A stretch of DNA of 64,000 nucleotides. It comes from Leptolyngbyaceae cyanobacterium HOT.MB2.61 (GTDB taxonomy: Bacteria; Cyanobacteriota; Cyanobacteriia; Leptolyngbyales; Leptolyngbyaceae). Both the position numbers and the translations under genes were made by a program. Where the stretch lies: NCBI GenBank assembly GCA_023511615.1, contig JAIMBL010000005.1:1-64000 (forward strand), in the 5' to 3' direction. Below, piece after piece: positions 19,284 through 26,958 of this stretch. How positions within the stretch are numbered: position 1 is the first letter of the stretch; each line of letters begins with the position of its first letter. The notes below the pieces were generated by a model. The model did no database searches, was not told the DNA's origin, and saw only the letters and a list, made by a program, of their open reading frames with translations.

Positions 19284-20641
19284 CTAGCCCGAATGAAGGG
19301 CAAACGAACTACAAATGTTGTCCCTGAAGCAATCTGGCTACTGACTTCAATTCTGCCTTGCAACAGATCGACAAACTTTTTCACCACACTCAATCCCAGA
19401 CCAGTACCGGGAATATTACTCACATTTCGACCCCGATGAAATGGCTCAAATAAATGAGGGATATCTTCCAGTGGAATTCCAATGCCCTGATCTTTGACCT
19501 GAAAGACGATCTGATTTTGCTGCGTGAAAACCTCAAATTGAACCTTACTTTCGGGTGGGGAATAGCGCACTGAATTGATCAAAATATTGGTCAGAATTGA
19601 GCGTAACAATTGCTCATCCAACTGTGCCCAAATGGATTGAACTGGAGTTTTCACGTCTATGCTGTGTTGGGGAGCTGTTAACCGCAGTTCTGCTACCAAA
19701 CTCTGGCAGAACTCGACCAGATTCAGCGGGGTAGGCTGAACTTCGATTTTTTTTGCTTCTACCTTGCCGATGACCAGAATGTCGTCGATCATGTGAACCA
19801 TTCGTTCCACATTGGCCTGGATATCCTCCAGGTATTGCATCTTTTGCTGTGCTGAAAGCTGCTCAGTGTAGCGAGCCAAATAGGAAACTGAAAGAGAAAT
19901 ATTGTTCAGCGGGTTGCGGAACTCGTGACATACCATTGAGACGACCCGTGATTTCAGGTCATTCAGTTCTTTCAATTGCTCATTCAACTGTTGCAATTCA
20001 GCGGTGCGTTCCTGCACCTTCAGTTCCAGTTCTTCATTGGCTTGCTGCAAAACCGTTTCTGCCCACTTGCGCTGGGTGATATCTCGAAAGACAACCACTG
20101 CGCCCACCAGTTTGCCCTGTTCATCTCGCATGGGGGTGCTGATGTATTCCACTGGGAAACTGGTGCCATCCTTGCGCCAGAAGACTTCGGTTGTCACCCG
20201 ATGGATAATGCCATCCTGAAAGGCTGCATAAATGGGACATTGCTCAACCGGATAGGGGGAGCCATTCGGGTGGGAGTGATGCAACACCATGTGCATACAT
20301 TTGCCAATCAAATCTGCCACTTCCCAGCCAATCATGGCGGCGGCGGCGGGATTAACAAAGGTGACCTTTCCTTCCCTATCAACGCCGTAAACCCCTTCTC
20401 CCACCGAGTTGAGAATGAGCTGGTGCTGTCGTCGCAGTTTTTCTAAATCCTGGTCAACGGGGATAGGCGATCGCTCTGAGAGTTGATCCTGTAGCTGATC
20501 CTGTAATGGTTCAGAGAGCCGCTCTTGCAATGGCTGTGATGGCTTGTCGGATAACCAAAAGGACTGCCGCATACTGGCTAAAAATTGCGGAGAATACGCC
20601 AATTTAACCATACTTTCCCAATCTAACGGCGATTCAACCAC
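19271..20641 (-). CDS. PAS-domain histidine kinase
   Basis: 456 residues, no membrane helix, so cytoplasmic. Residues 30-60 contain a short repetitive stretch of LQ(E/D)(R/Q)L(S/Q) units. A PAS domain lies at about 72-190 (VTFVNPAAAAMIGWEV...VVVFRDITQRK), then a coiled coil (ELELKVQERTAELQQLNEQL). The HisKA motif SMVCHEFRNPLNN has His239, and the HATPase domain has GIGIPLEDIPHLFEPF and GTGLGLSVVK. The start is GTG; an in-frame ATG lies at codon 11. It is divergent from the response regulator gene with about 97 bases between them, the most likely partner. The end overlaps the flank of the family A repeat. Confidence 0.93.
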   Translation of the reverse strand: MVESPLDWESMVKLAYSPQFLASMRQSFWLSDKPSQPLQERLSEPLQDQLQDQLSERSPIPVDQDLEKLRRQHQLILNSVGEGVYGVDREGKVTFVNPAAAAMIGWEVADLIGKCMHMVLHHSHPNGSPYPVEQCPIYAAFQDGIIHRVTTEVFWRKDGTSFPVEYISTPMRDEQGKLVGAVVVFRDITQRKWAETVLQQANEELELKVQERTAELQQLNEQLKELNDLKSRVVSMVCHEFRNPLNNISLSVSYLARYTEQLSAQQKMQYLEDIQANVERMVHMIDDILVIGKVEAKKIEVQPTPLNLVEFCQSLVAELRLTAPQHSIDVKTPVQSIWAQLDEQLLRSILTNILINSVRYSPPESKVQFEVFTQQNQIVFQVKDQGIGIPLEDIPHLFEPFHRGRNVSNIPGTGLGLSVVKKFVDLLQGRIEVSSQIASGTTFVVRLPFIRARRYS

Positions 20642-20738
20642 CTGCCAGATTGTTGCTCGGGATACCGTATCGATTTACACCGCAGGAAATGCCCGAAACC
20701 CAATTAATTAATTAAAAAAGCAGGCATCAGGAGGCACC

Positions 20739-21551
20739 ATGAAAACCATTCTGGTGATTGAGGATGAAGCGCAAACCCGCGATATTTTTGTGCGTTCTCT
20801 GACCTTTGAAGGGTTTCATGCGATCGCGGCAGAGAGCGGTGCAGTCGGGCTGAAGCTGGCACAAACCCATCTGCCCGATTTGATTGTTTGCGACATTATG
20901 ATGCCTGACCTGGATGGGTATGAGGTGTTGTCCATACTCCGGCAACGGCAATCAACTGCTGCGATTCCCTTTATCTTTCTGACCGCAAAGGTCACAATGG
21001 CAGACCTGCGCCAGGGAATGGAGTTGGGGGCTGATGATTATCTGACCAAACCCTGCACAGTGGAGCAATTTCTGGCGGCGATCGCCACCCGGCTGGAACG
21101 ACAGCAAGTCCTGAAGCAATGCTATACCCGCGAATTACAGGAACCTATATCGCTCCATTCTGAAGCATCTAAAGCGAGGGAAACTCTCCCCACCCCCACT
21201 ACTCTCTTTCCAGACTGCCCAAAACTGGAAGCGGTCTTCTGCTTCATTGAAACCCACTATCCCCAATCCATCAGCCTGAGAGATGTTGCCCAGGCCGTGG
21301 GCTACTCTCCCGCCTATCTCACCAATCTGGTGCAAAATCTGACTGGGCGTACTGTCAAACAATGGATTACCGAGCGGCGCATGGCTCAAGCCCGGATGCT
21401 ACTGATCCACTCTGCCCAATCCGTCACTCAGGTAGCCGAGGCCGTGGGCTATTCCGATGTGTGCTACTTTATCCGGCAATTTCGTCAGTTGCATGGGGCT
21501 TCTCCACAGGTCTGGCGAAACTCTGACTCCGTTCAAGTCTCAGCTGGTTGA
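20739..21551 (+). CDS. Response regulator with AraC-type DNA-binding domain
   Basis: 270 residues. The receiver domain (1-120) has DE at 9-10, phospho-acceptor Asp52 (VCDIMMPDLDG) and the conserved Lys in YLTKPC. The AraC/XylS domain (about 165-262) holds two helix-turn-helix motifs, including SISLRDVAQAVGYSPAYLTN and QVAEAVGYSDVCYFIRQFRQ. It should bind DNA as a phosphorylation-controlled activator. GGAGG sits a few bases before the ATG. The divergent kinase gene beside it is the likely phosphodonor; target genes are unknown. Confidence 0.95.
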   Translation: MKTILVIEDEAQTRDIFVRSLTFEGFHAIAAESGAVGLKLAQTHLPDLIVCDIMMPDLDGYEVLSILRQRQSTAAIPFIFLTAKVTMADLRQGMELGADDYLTKPCTVEQFLAAIATRLERQQVLKQCYTRELQEPISLHSEASKARETLPTPTTLFPDCPKLEAVFCFIETHYPQSISLRDVAQAVGYSPAYLTNLVQNLTGRTVKQWITERRMAQARMLLIHSAQSVTQVAEAVGYSDVCYFIRQFRQLHGASPQVWRNSDSVQVSAG

Positions 21552-22054
21552 TTACAGTAACTTTCACCTGATTAAACCAGACCACTCCCCACTCGCCATG
21601 CCCAATAGCGATGCTTAAACTCCTGACAGGGCAGGCGATCGCTGCTTTCCAGGGGAGGAGCGTTGGTTTCACGACCTGTCACCACAATTTCTACTCAGCA
21701 ACTGATTTGATTTATAGCAGAGAGTTGGGAGCAGGCGTCAGGTGGTATGGCTGTCGCCAAGTTGCTTAGGACATTGGGTTTAAGGGGGTGTGTGGGCTTC
21801 GCCCCCAGCCAGGGGTTCCACCCCTGCACCCCGTCCTAAGCCTGATGGTTATAGCTAGTGGCTATAGCTATAGCAGGGAGTTGGGAGTAGGCGTCAGATG
21901 GTAGGAGCTACTCGTTGTTAACCATCGCTATAAATCGAAAGAAAATCCTATTCTTTCAAAAATTACTCCAATGTAATCCTCCAGGCGCTCTGATACCTTA
22001 CTCCCAAGATTGCCCCGACCCTCGCCATCCCATTCTTAGCAAGGTTTAACTGAT
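21552..22054. other. Intergenic region, 503 bases, before the cyanate operon
   Basis: It contains a family A repeat and a GAGTTGGGAG(C/T)AGGCGTCAG(G/A)TGGTA element repeated at about 21,722-21,748 and 21,879-21,903. The last 110 bases before cynA are AT-richer and must hold its promoter. I looked for the NtcA consensus GTA-N8-TAC and found none; the nearest (GTAGGAGCTAC) has the wrong spacing. Confidence 0.6.
21746..21860. repeat. Dispersed repeat family A, copy 3
   Basis: It starts TATGGCTGTCGCCAAGTTGC and continues through GGGCTTCGCCCCC, CAGGGGTTCCACCCCTG and CACCCCGTCCTAAGCCTGATGG. It shares the double-palindrome core with copy 1 and the outer flanks (CTTAGGAC...GTCCTAAGCCTGATGG) with copy 2, so it links the two into one family. 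It lies upstream of cynA. Confidence 0.85.
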
Positions 22055-23653
22055 ATGAATTCAGGATCTTCTATTGCTGTTCAAGCGAAGCGTTCATTGG
22101 AGTTAAAGCCCACAGAGTTACGGTGCCCCTGTGGGGGTGAGCATCTGCCCCAAGACCACTGGAGATACCTGGAAGGAATGCCGCAGAACCCTGTAGACTA
22201 CATCGATGACTTGATGAAAATGGGGTTATTCAGGCCAGATGCTCTTTCTCTGGCAAACAGCCTGACAGGAGCAGAATTCAGGAAAGAACTGTTTTTGCAA
22301 AATATCGCTGGGGGTAATCAGGCGCGTCGTCGGTTCTGTGAGGAGTTGGTTCAAGAGGCGGGTGGACTGGAAGCGGCGTTTACGGCAGCGTTTGGTCCCC
22401 AGGCGGCAGAATTCTTTGGCAATACGATGAAGCGGGGCAGCTACAGCCGACGGGAGTTTATTAAGCGGGTTGTGGTCTCCGCCGCCCTGGTGGGAATGGC
22501 AAGCTGTGCCACACGGCAGGAACAACCAACTGCCCAATCCTCTCCAACAGGCGGTGGTGGCGCCAACCTGGAGAAGAAGGAATTGACGATTGGTTTCATT
22601 CCGATTACCTGCGCAACCCCCATCGTGATGTCCGATCCGCTGGGCTTTTATGAGAAGCACGGGTTAAAGGTGACGGTGAAAAAGATGCCCAACTGGGCCG
22701 CGGTGAGAGACTCGGCGATCGCTGGTGAACTGGATGCCTACCACATGCTCTCCCCCATGCCGATTGCTATCACCATGGGTCTGGGTTCTGCGGCTTTCCC
22801 CATCAAGCTTGCCAGCATCGAAAACATCAACGGACAGGCCATCACCGTCGCCATGAAACACAAGGACACGGTGAAAGAGGCCAAGGATTTCAAGGGCTTC
22901 AAGATTGGGGTACCATTTCCCTTCTCCATGCACAACCTGCTGATCCGTTACTACTTGGCGGCGGGTGGGCTTGACCCCGACAAGGACGTGCAAATTTTCC
23001 CCGTCCCCCCTCCAGACAGCGTGGCCAAAATGACCGCTGGAGAACTGGATGCCATGCTGATGCCCGATCCCTTTAACCAGCGGGCTGTCTACGAAAAGGT
23101 CGGCTTTATCCACATGCTGACCAGAGACCTGTGGGATGGACATCCCTGCTGTGCCTTTGCTGCCAGCCAGCAATGGATCGACGCCAATCCCAATACCTTT
23201 AGAGCGGTGAACAAGGCGATCGTCGATGCGGCAGGTTATGCCGACGATCCGGTTAATCGGCAGAAGGTTGCAGAAGCACTGATTGAGCGGAAGTATCTGA
23301 ACCAACCCCTCCCTGTGGTGCAGGCAGTGCTGACCGGCAAATTTGAAGATGGCCTGGGTAATACCCAGGAGGTTCCGGATCGCATCGGCTTTGACCCCTA
23401 CCCCTGGAAGAGTTTCGCCAAGTGGATTTCTTCCCAACTTGTTCGCTGGGATTTGATGCCGAAGGAAAAGGCCGATTACGACAAAATTGCCAACGAGATC
23501 TTTCTCACGGATGTGGCGGCAGAACTTCAGAAAGAACTGGGGCAGGCACCCCCTGCTGAAACGGAAAGGGTTGAAAAGCTGAAGTACGACACCTTTAACC
23601 CCGAAAATCCAACTGCCTACGTAAACGACCAGATTAAGAAGTTCAAGGTGTGA
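22055..23653 (+). CDS. cynA: Cyanate ABC transporter substrate-binding protein, with N-terminal extension
   Basis: 532-residue member of the NrtA/CmpA/CynA family. The binding-protein body begins near residue 172 (ELTIGFIPITCATPIVM), with GELDAYHMLSPMPIAI and GELDAMLMPDPFNQRAV as typical family stretches. The export signal is internal: SRREFIKR has the twin arginines at 132-133, then a hydrophobic run and lipobox GMASC with Cys151. So it carries Tat and lipoprotein features. The preceding ~125 residues (with CPCGG near residue 29) look like a folded soluble region. The gene order with a permease, ATPase and cyanase identifies the substrate as cyanate. A shorter start at ATG 22,427 would give a normal Tat signal, but lacks a clear ribosome-binding site. 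Confidence 0.85.
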   Translation: MNSGSSIAVQAKRSLELKPTELRCPCGGEHLPQDHWRYLEGMPQNPVDYIDDLMKMGLFRPDALSLANSLTGAEFRKELFLQNIAGGNQARRRFCEELVQEAGGLEAAFTAAFGPQAAEFFGNTMKRGSYSRREFIKRVVVSAALVGMASCATRQEQPTAQSSPTGGGGANLEKKELTIGFIPITCATPIVMSDPLGFYEKHGLKVTVKKMPNWAAVRDSAIAGELDAYHMLSPMPIAITMGLGSAAFPIKLASIENINGQAITVAMKHKDTVKEAKDFKGFKIGVPFPFSMHNLLIRYYLAAGGLDPDKDVQIFPVPPPDSVAKMTAGELDAMLMPDPFNQRAVYEKVGFIHMLTRDLWDGHPCCAFAASQQWIDANPNTFRAVNKAIVDAAGYADDPVNRQKVAEALIERKYLNQPLPVVQAVLTGKFEDGLGNTQEVPDRIGFDPYPWKSFAKWISSQLVRWDLMPKEKADYDKIANEIFLTDVAAELQKELGQAPPAETERVEKLKYDTFNPENPTAYVNDQIKKFKV

Positions 23654-23656
23654 CCC

Positions 23657-24487
23657 ATGACCAACAACGTGTTGCAAGTGACAACGACACGGGCGCGATC
23701 AGTAACGCTAACAACAAACCAAAAATCCTTCTTGCTGTTCCTGATCCTTTTGATCACCTTCCTGGGGGGTTGGGAACTGGGAGCCAGGATGGGGGGGTTC
23801 CTGCCCATCATGCCTTCTGCCAGCCAGACTATCAAAGATTTCTGGTTCTGGGTCTCCAATCCGTTCTTCGACTATGGTCCTAATGACCAGGGTATTGGCT
23901 GGTTACTGCTGACCAGCCTGCGACGGGTGTTGACGGGCTTTTTGATTGGGTCAGCGATCGCCGTTCCCCTGGGGATTCTGCTGGGCTTATCCAGGGTGGC
24001 CGCGAGAGCGGTAGATCCCTTCATTCAGGTTCTACGCCCAGTTTCCCCACTGGCCTGGCTACCCCTGGGACTGGCGCTGATGAAAGATTCAGAAAAAACC
24101 GCCCTGTTTGTTATTGCCATTACCAGCATCTGGCCGACACTGAGCAACACTATTTTTGGCGTAAGCAATGTCGATCCCGCCTACCTGAATGTTGCCCGTA
24201 CCCTGGGAGCTTCCCGCTGGCGCACCATCCGCAAAGTGATTTTGCCCGCTGCGGCACCCAGCATTGTGGCGGGTTTGCGTATCAGTCTGGGCATCGCCTG
24301 GCTAGTCATTGTGGCGGCAGAAATTCTGTTAAGTGGCGGAATTGGCTACTTCATCTGGAACGAGTGGAACAACCTGAAGATCACCAGCATCATCACGGCA
24401 ATTCTGATCATCGGCCTGGTTGGACTGGTGATGGATCGGCTATTTGGCCTGTTGCAAACCAAAGTGTCCTTTGGGCAGAGGTCATAA
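23657..24487 (+). CDS. cynB: Cyanate ABC transporter permease
   Basis: 276 residues, about six membrane helices of the BPD_transp_1 fold. The cytoplasmic EAA loop is seen as [20 protein letters not shown]. It is related to the NrtB/SsuC permeases for nitrate, bicarbonate and sulfonate. The ATG is three bases after the cynA stop, with AAGGTG as ribosome-binding site inside the cynA end. It works with CynA and CynD in the plasma membrane. Confidence 0.92.
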   Translation: MTNNVLQVTTTRARSVTLTTNQKSFLLFLILLITFLGGWELGARMGGFLPIMPSASQTIKDFWFWVSNPFFDYGPNDQGIGWLLLTSLRRVLTGFLIGSAIAVPLGILLGLSRVAARAVDPFIQVLRPVSPLAWLPLGLALMKDSEKTALFVIAITSIWPTLSNTIFGVSNVDPAYLNVARTLGASRWRTIRKVILPAAAPSIVAGLRISLGIAWLVIVAAEILLSGGIGYFIWNEWNNLKITSIITAILIIGLVGLVMDRLFGLLQTKVSFGQRS

Positions 24488-24488
24488 T

Positions 24489-25379
24489 ATGCACTTCCCT
24501 GACTCCAGCACCATGACTCCCCCCCTTAACCCGGACATCGCTGCCGCTCAACTGTTGATCCAGAATGTGTCGAAAGTGTATTACGGCAGACAAACCTGGG
24601 TCGATAAGTTACTCAAGCAAACTTCTCAGGATTTTGTGGCGATCGCCGACATTAATTTGCAAATTGCATCCAACACCTTCGTTTCCATCATTGGTCCCTC
24701 CGGCTGCGGCAAATCCACTCTGCTTAACATCATTGCCGGGCTTTTGCGCCCATCCACGGGTTCCATCATTCTGAATGGGGAGCCGATCAAGGGTCCTGGA
24801 CCTGATCGCGGCGTCGTTTTTCAGAACTATGCCCTCATGCCCTGGATGAATGTGGCAGAAAACCTGCGGTTTGCGATTGAAACTGTCTACCCCAACATGC
24901 CTCTGGTGCAACAAAAGAGCATTGTTCACGAATATATCGATCTGGTTGGGCTAAGTGGAGCTGAACACAAACATCCCCATGAACTCTCTGGCGGGATGAA
25001 ACAGCGGGTTGGCATTGCCCGTGCCCTGGCCATCAACCCCGAAATTTTGCTGATGGATGAGCCGTTTGGAGCCCTGGATGCACTTACACGGGGCTTTTTG
25101 CAAGACGAAGTGGCTCGCATCTGGGAGCAACAGCGCAAGACCGTGATTCTCATTACCCACAGTATCGAGGAAGCCCTGCTGCTGTCCGATCAGATTGTGA
25201 TGATGACACGTGGACCCGCCGCCAAAATTGCCGAAGTGTTGAATATACCGTTTCCTCGCCCGCGCAAGCGAGAGGAACTCGATCAATACTCTCACTATCA
25301 CGAGCTAAAGGCTGCACTGGAACAGCACCTTTCCCGCGAAACCCGTGCGGTAGAAGAAGCCCGCATTCGAAGAAAGTAG
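24489..25379 (+). CDS. cynD: Cyanate ABC transporter ATP-binding protein
   Basis: 296 residues. Walker A is GPSGCGKST, the signature is LSGGMKQR, and Walker B is [12 protein letters not shown], followed by the switch His in [13 protein letters not shown]. It belongs to the NrtD/SsuB-type ATPases and powers CynB. The ATG overlaps nothing but follows the cynB stop by one base; ATG at 24,513 (MTPPLNPD) is an alternative start. The central operon position supports the CynD name. Confidence 0.92.
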   Translation: MHFPDSSTMTPPLNPDIAAAQLLIQNVSKVYYGRQTWVDKLLKQTSQDFVAIADINLQIASNTFVSIIGPSGCGKSTLLNIIAGLLRPSTGSIILNGEPIKGPGPDRGVVFQNYALMPWMNVAENLRFAIETVYPNMPLVQQKSIVHEYIDLVGLSGAEHKHPHELSGGMKQRVGIARALAINPEILLMDEPFGALDALTRGFLQDEVARIWEQQRKTVILITHSIEEALLLSDQIVMMTRGPAAKIAEVLNIPFPRPRKREELDQYSHYHELKAALEQHLSRETRAVEEARIRRK

Positions 25380-25407
25380 TCCCCAAATGTGTGAAAAGGA
25401 GCAAGCG

Positions 25408-25857
25408 ATGTCAAACGTTGAGATTCCCGCCATCAGTCAGAAACTATTGGATGCCAAGAAATCGAAGGGCATGACCTTTGCCGATTTGGAAAAAGCTGTT
25501 GGGCGAGATGAAGTCTGGATTGCATCAGTGTTTTACCGCCAGTCAACCGCATCTGAAGAGGAAGCAACCAAAATTCTGGAGGCGTTGGGATTGCCGACTG
25601 ACCTGGCATCCGAACTGACGGTCTATCCGACTAAGGGGCTGGGTCCCGTTGTTCCAACCGATCCGCTCATCTACCGCTTCTACGAAATCATGCAGGTCTA
25701 TGGCATGCCGATGAAAGATGTGATTCAGGAAAAATTTGGTGATGGTATTATGAGCGCGATCGACTTCACCCTGGATATTGAGAAGGTTGAAGATCCGAAG
25801 GGCGATCGCGTCAAGGTCATCATGAACGGTAAATTCTTACCCTACAAGAAATGGTAG
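25408..25857 (+). CDS. cynS: Cyanate hydratase (cyanase)
   Basis: 149 residues, the normal cyanase length. An N-terminal HTH-like helical domain is followed by the catalytic domain. The active-site residues are present: Arg and Glu in [12 protein letters not shown] and Ser in [10 protein letters not shown]. It converts cyanate and bicarbonate to ammonia and two CO2 (via carbamate) as a decamer, providing nitrogen and CO2. I chose the ATG with AAGGAG eight bases upstream rather than one at 25,387, which would add MCEKEQA. It closes the cynABDS operon. Confidence 0.95.
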   Translation: MSNVEIPAISQKLLDAKKSKGMTFADLEKAVGRDEVWIASVFYRQSTASEEEATKILEALGLPTDLASELTVYPTKGLGPVVPTDPLIYRFYEIMQVYGMPMKDVIQEKFGDGIMSAIDFTLDIEKVEDPKGDRVKVIMNGKFLPYKKW

Positions 25858-25889
25858 GACAATCGCCAAAAGCGCAATAACGGGCACAA

Positions 25890-26660
25890 TTGAATCAAAT
25901 TCAACGTCAGCAGGGAGTAGAATTGTCCGAAGGCAATGGCTCCCTGCTTTGTGCCGTCCTGTCTATCGAACATTCATCTTCAATGCACCACCACTCTGCC
26001 GATTGCCATCATTCCCACTCCACAACCAGCTCTATAGAGCTAACAACAGATCCAACAATCAAGCAGACCCAACTGGCGATCGCTCTCCTGTTGATCGGCA
26101 CTTTTGCCCTGGTAGAGTTTGGCATGGGATGGATGAGTCATAGTCTGGCCCTGATTGCAGAGTCAGGCCACATGGCATCCGATGGTTTCGCACTCGTCCT
26201 GGCCCTGCTGGCAACCTGGATTACCCGGCTACTCAGGTCGCGGCTGAGTAGTAACCCCCCTCTGGAAACTGCCGCCGCCCTCATTAATGGCATAGCACTC
26301 GTTGTCATGGCTACCTGGATTGGTTGGGAAGCAATTCAGCATCTCCAATTTCCTCCCAAGGAAATTGCCACTGTACCCATGCTGCTCACCGCCTGTGCGG
26401 GCACCGTGGTCAACGGCGTCAATGTTGCTGTGTTACATCGTGGCAGCGCCCACGACCTGAACTTAAAAGCCGCATTTCTGCATGTTCTGGCAGATACCAT
26501 CAGTTCCATTGGAGTCGTGGTGGCCGCGATCGCGATTGCCCTTCTCCACTGGCTCTGGGCCGATGGAGTCATCAGCCTCTTCGTCGCTGGACTGATTTTG
26601 ATGAGCGCACTACCGCTGATCATCGAAAGCACAAAGACCCTGTTGCAGCTTGGCAAGTGA
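25890..26660 (+). CDS. Cation diffusion facilitator (zinc/metal efflux) family protein
   Basis: Up to 256 residues, with about six membrane helices. The metal site is seen as GHMASD on helix 2 and HVLADT on helix 5, both in the HxxxD arrangement. The usual Asp three residues before the first His is Glu here (AESGH). The protein lacks the cytoplasmic C-terminal domain of YiiP/CzcD. The N-terminus is His-rich (MHHHSADCHHSHS). The start is uncertain: TTG at 25,890, or ATG at 25,983 just before the His cluster, which I consider equally likely. It follows cynS by about 30 bases and could share its transcript. Confidence 0.85.
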   Translation: MNQIQRQQGVELSEGNGSLLCAVLSIEHSSSMHHHSADCHHSHSTTSSIELTTDPTIKQTQLAIALLLIGTFALVEFGMGWMSHSLALIAESGHMASDGFALVLALLATWITRLLRSRLSSNPPLETAAALINGIALVVMATWIGWEAIQHLQFPPKEIATVPMLLTACAGTVVNGVNVAVLHRGSAHDLNLKAAFLHVLADTISSIGVVVAAIAIALLHWLWADGVISLFVAGLILMSALPLIIESTKTLLQLGK

Positions 26661-26731
26661 GGAATGAGAGAAGCTATTAGTTTTGGTTGTTCGTTCTTAA
26701 AGAGAAGTGAGGGGGAGGAGTGAGGGAGAAG

Positions 26732-26763
26732 CTCAAAACTCAAATTTCAGAACTCAAAACTCC
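26732..26763. repeat. Low-complexity CTCAAAACT-type short repeat
   Basis: Degenerate repeats of CTCAAAACT / TCAGAACT units lie between the cation-efflux and cyclase genes. Related AACTCAAAACT-like runs, read from the other strand, appear inside priA (about 54,800-54,850). This is typical of short repetitive sequence found between cyanobacterial genes. Confidence 0.5.
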
Positions 26764-26958
26764 ACCCCTCTACCCTTCTCCCCAATTTCCCAAAACCGTG
26801 CAAAACTTGACGCATTCGGGAACCCTATTAGAAGCGTACCGACCCCTTAAAGGCTTATCATCTGACCCTTTTATAAGCAGGAGAGAGTGTGAGGGGGAAA
26901 AAGGCGAAAGAGAAACGCATCTCCAAGTGACCTGAACTCTATTGGCCAGTAAAACCCC

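Noticed and set aside
21900-21914. NtcA site GTAGGAGCTAC upstream of cynA
   Set aside because: The spacing is five bases rather than eight between GTA and TAC.
22664-23677. 337-codon minus-strand frame across cynA
   Set aside because: It is antisense to the strongly supported cynA and its His/Gly/Val-rich sequence looks like a reading-frame mirror, with no start signal.
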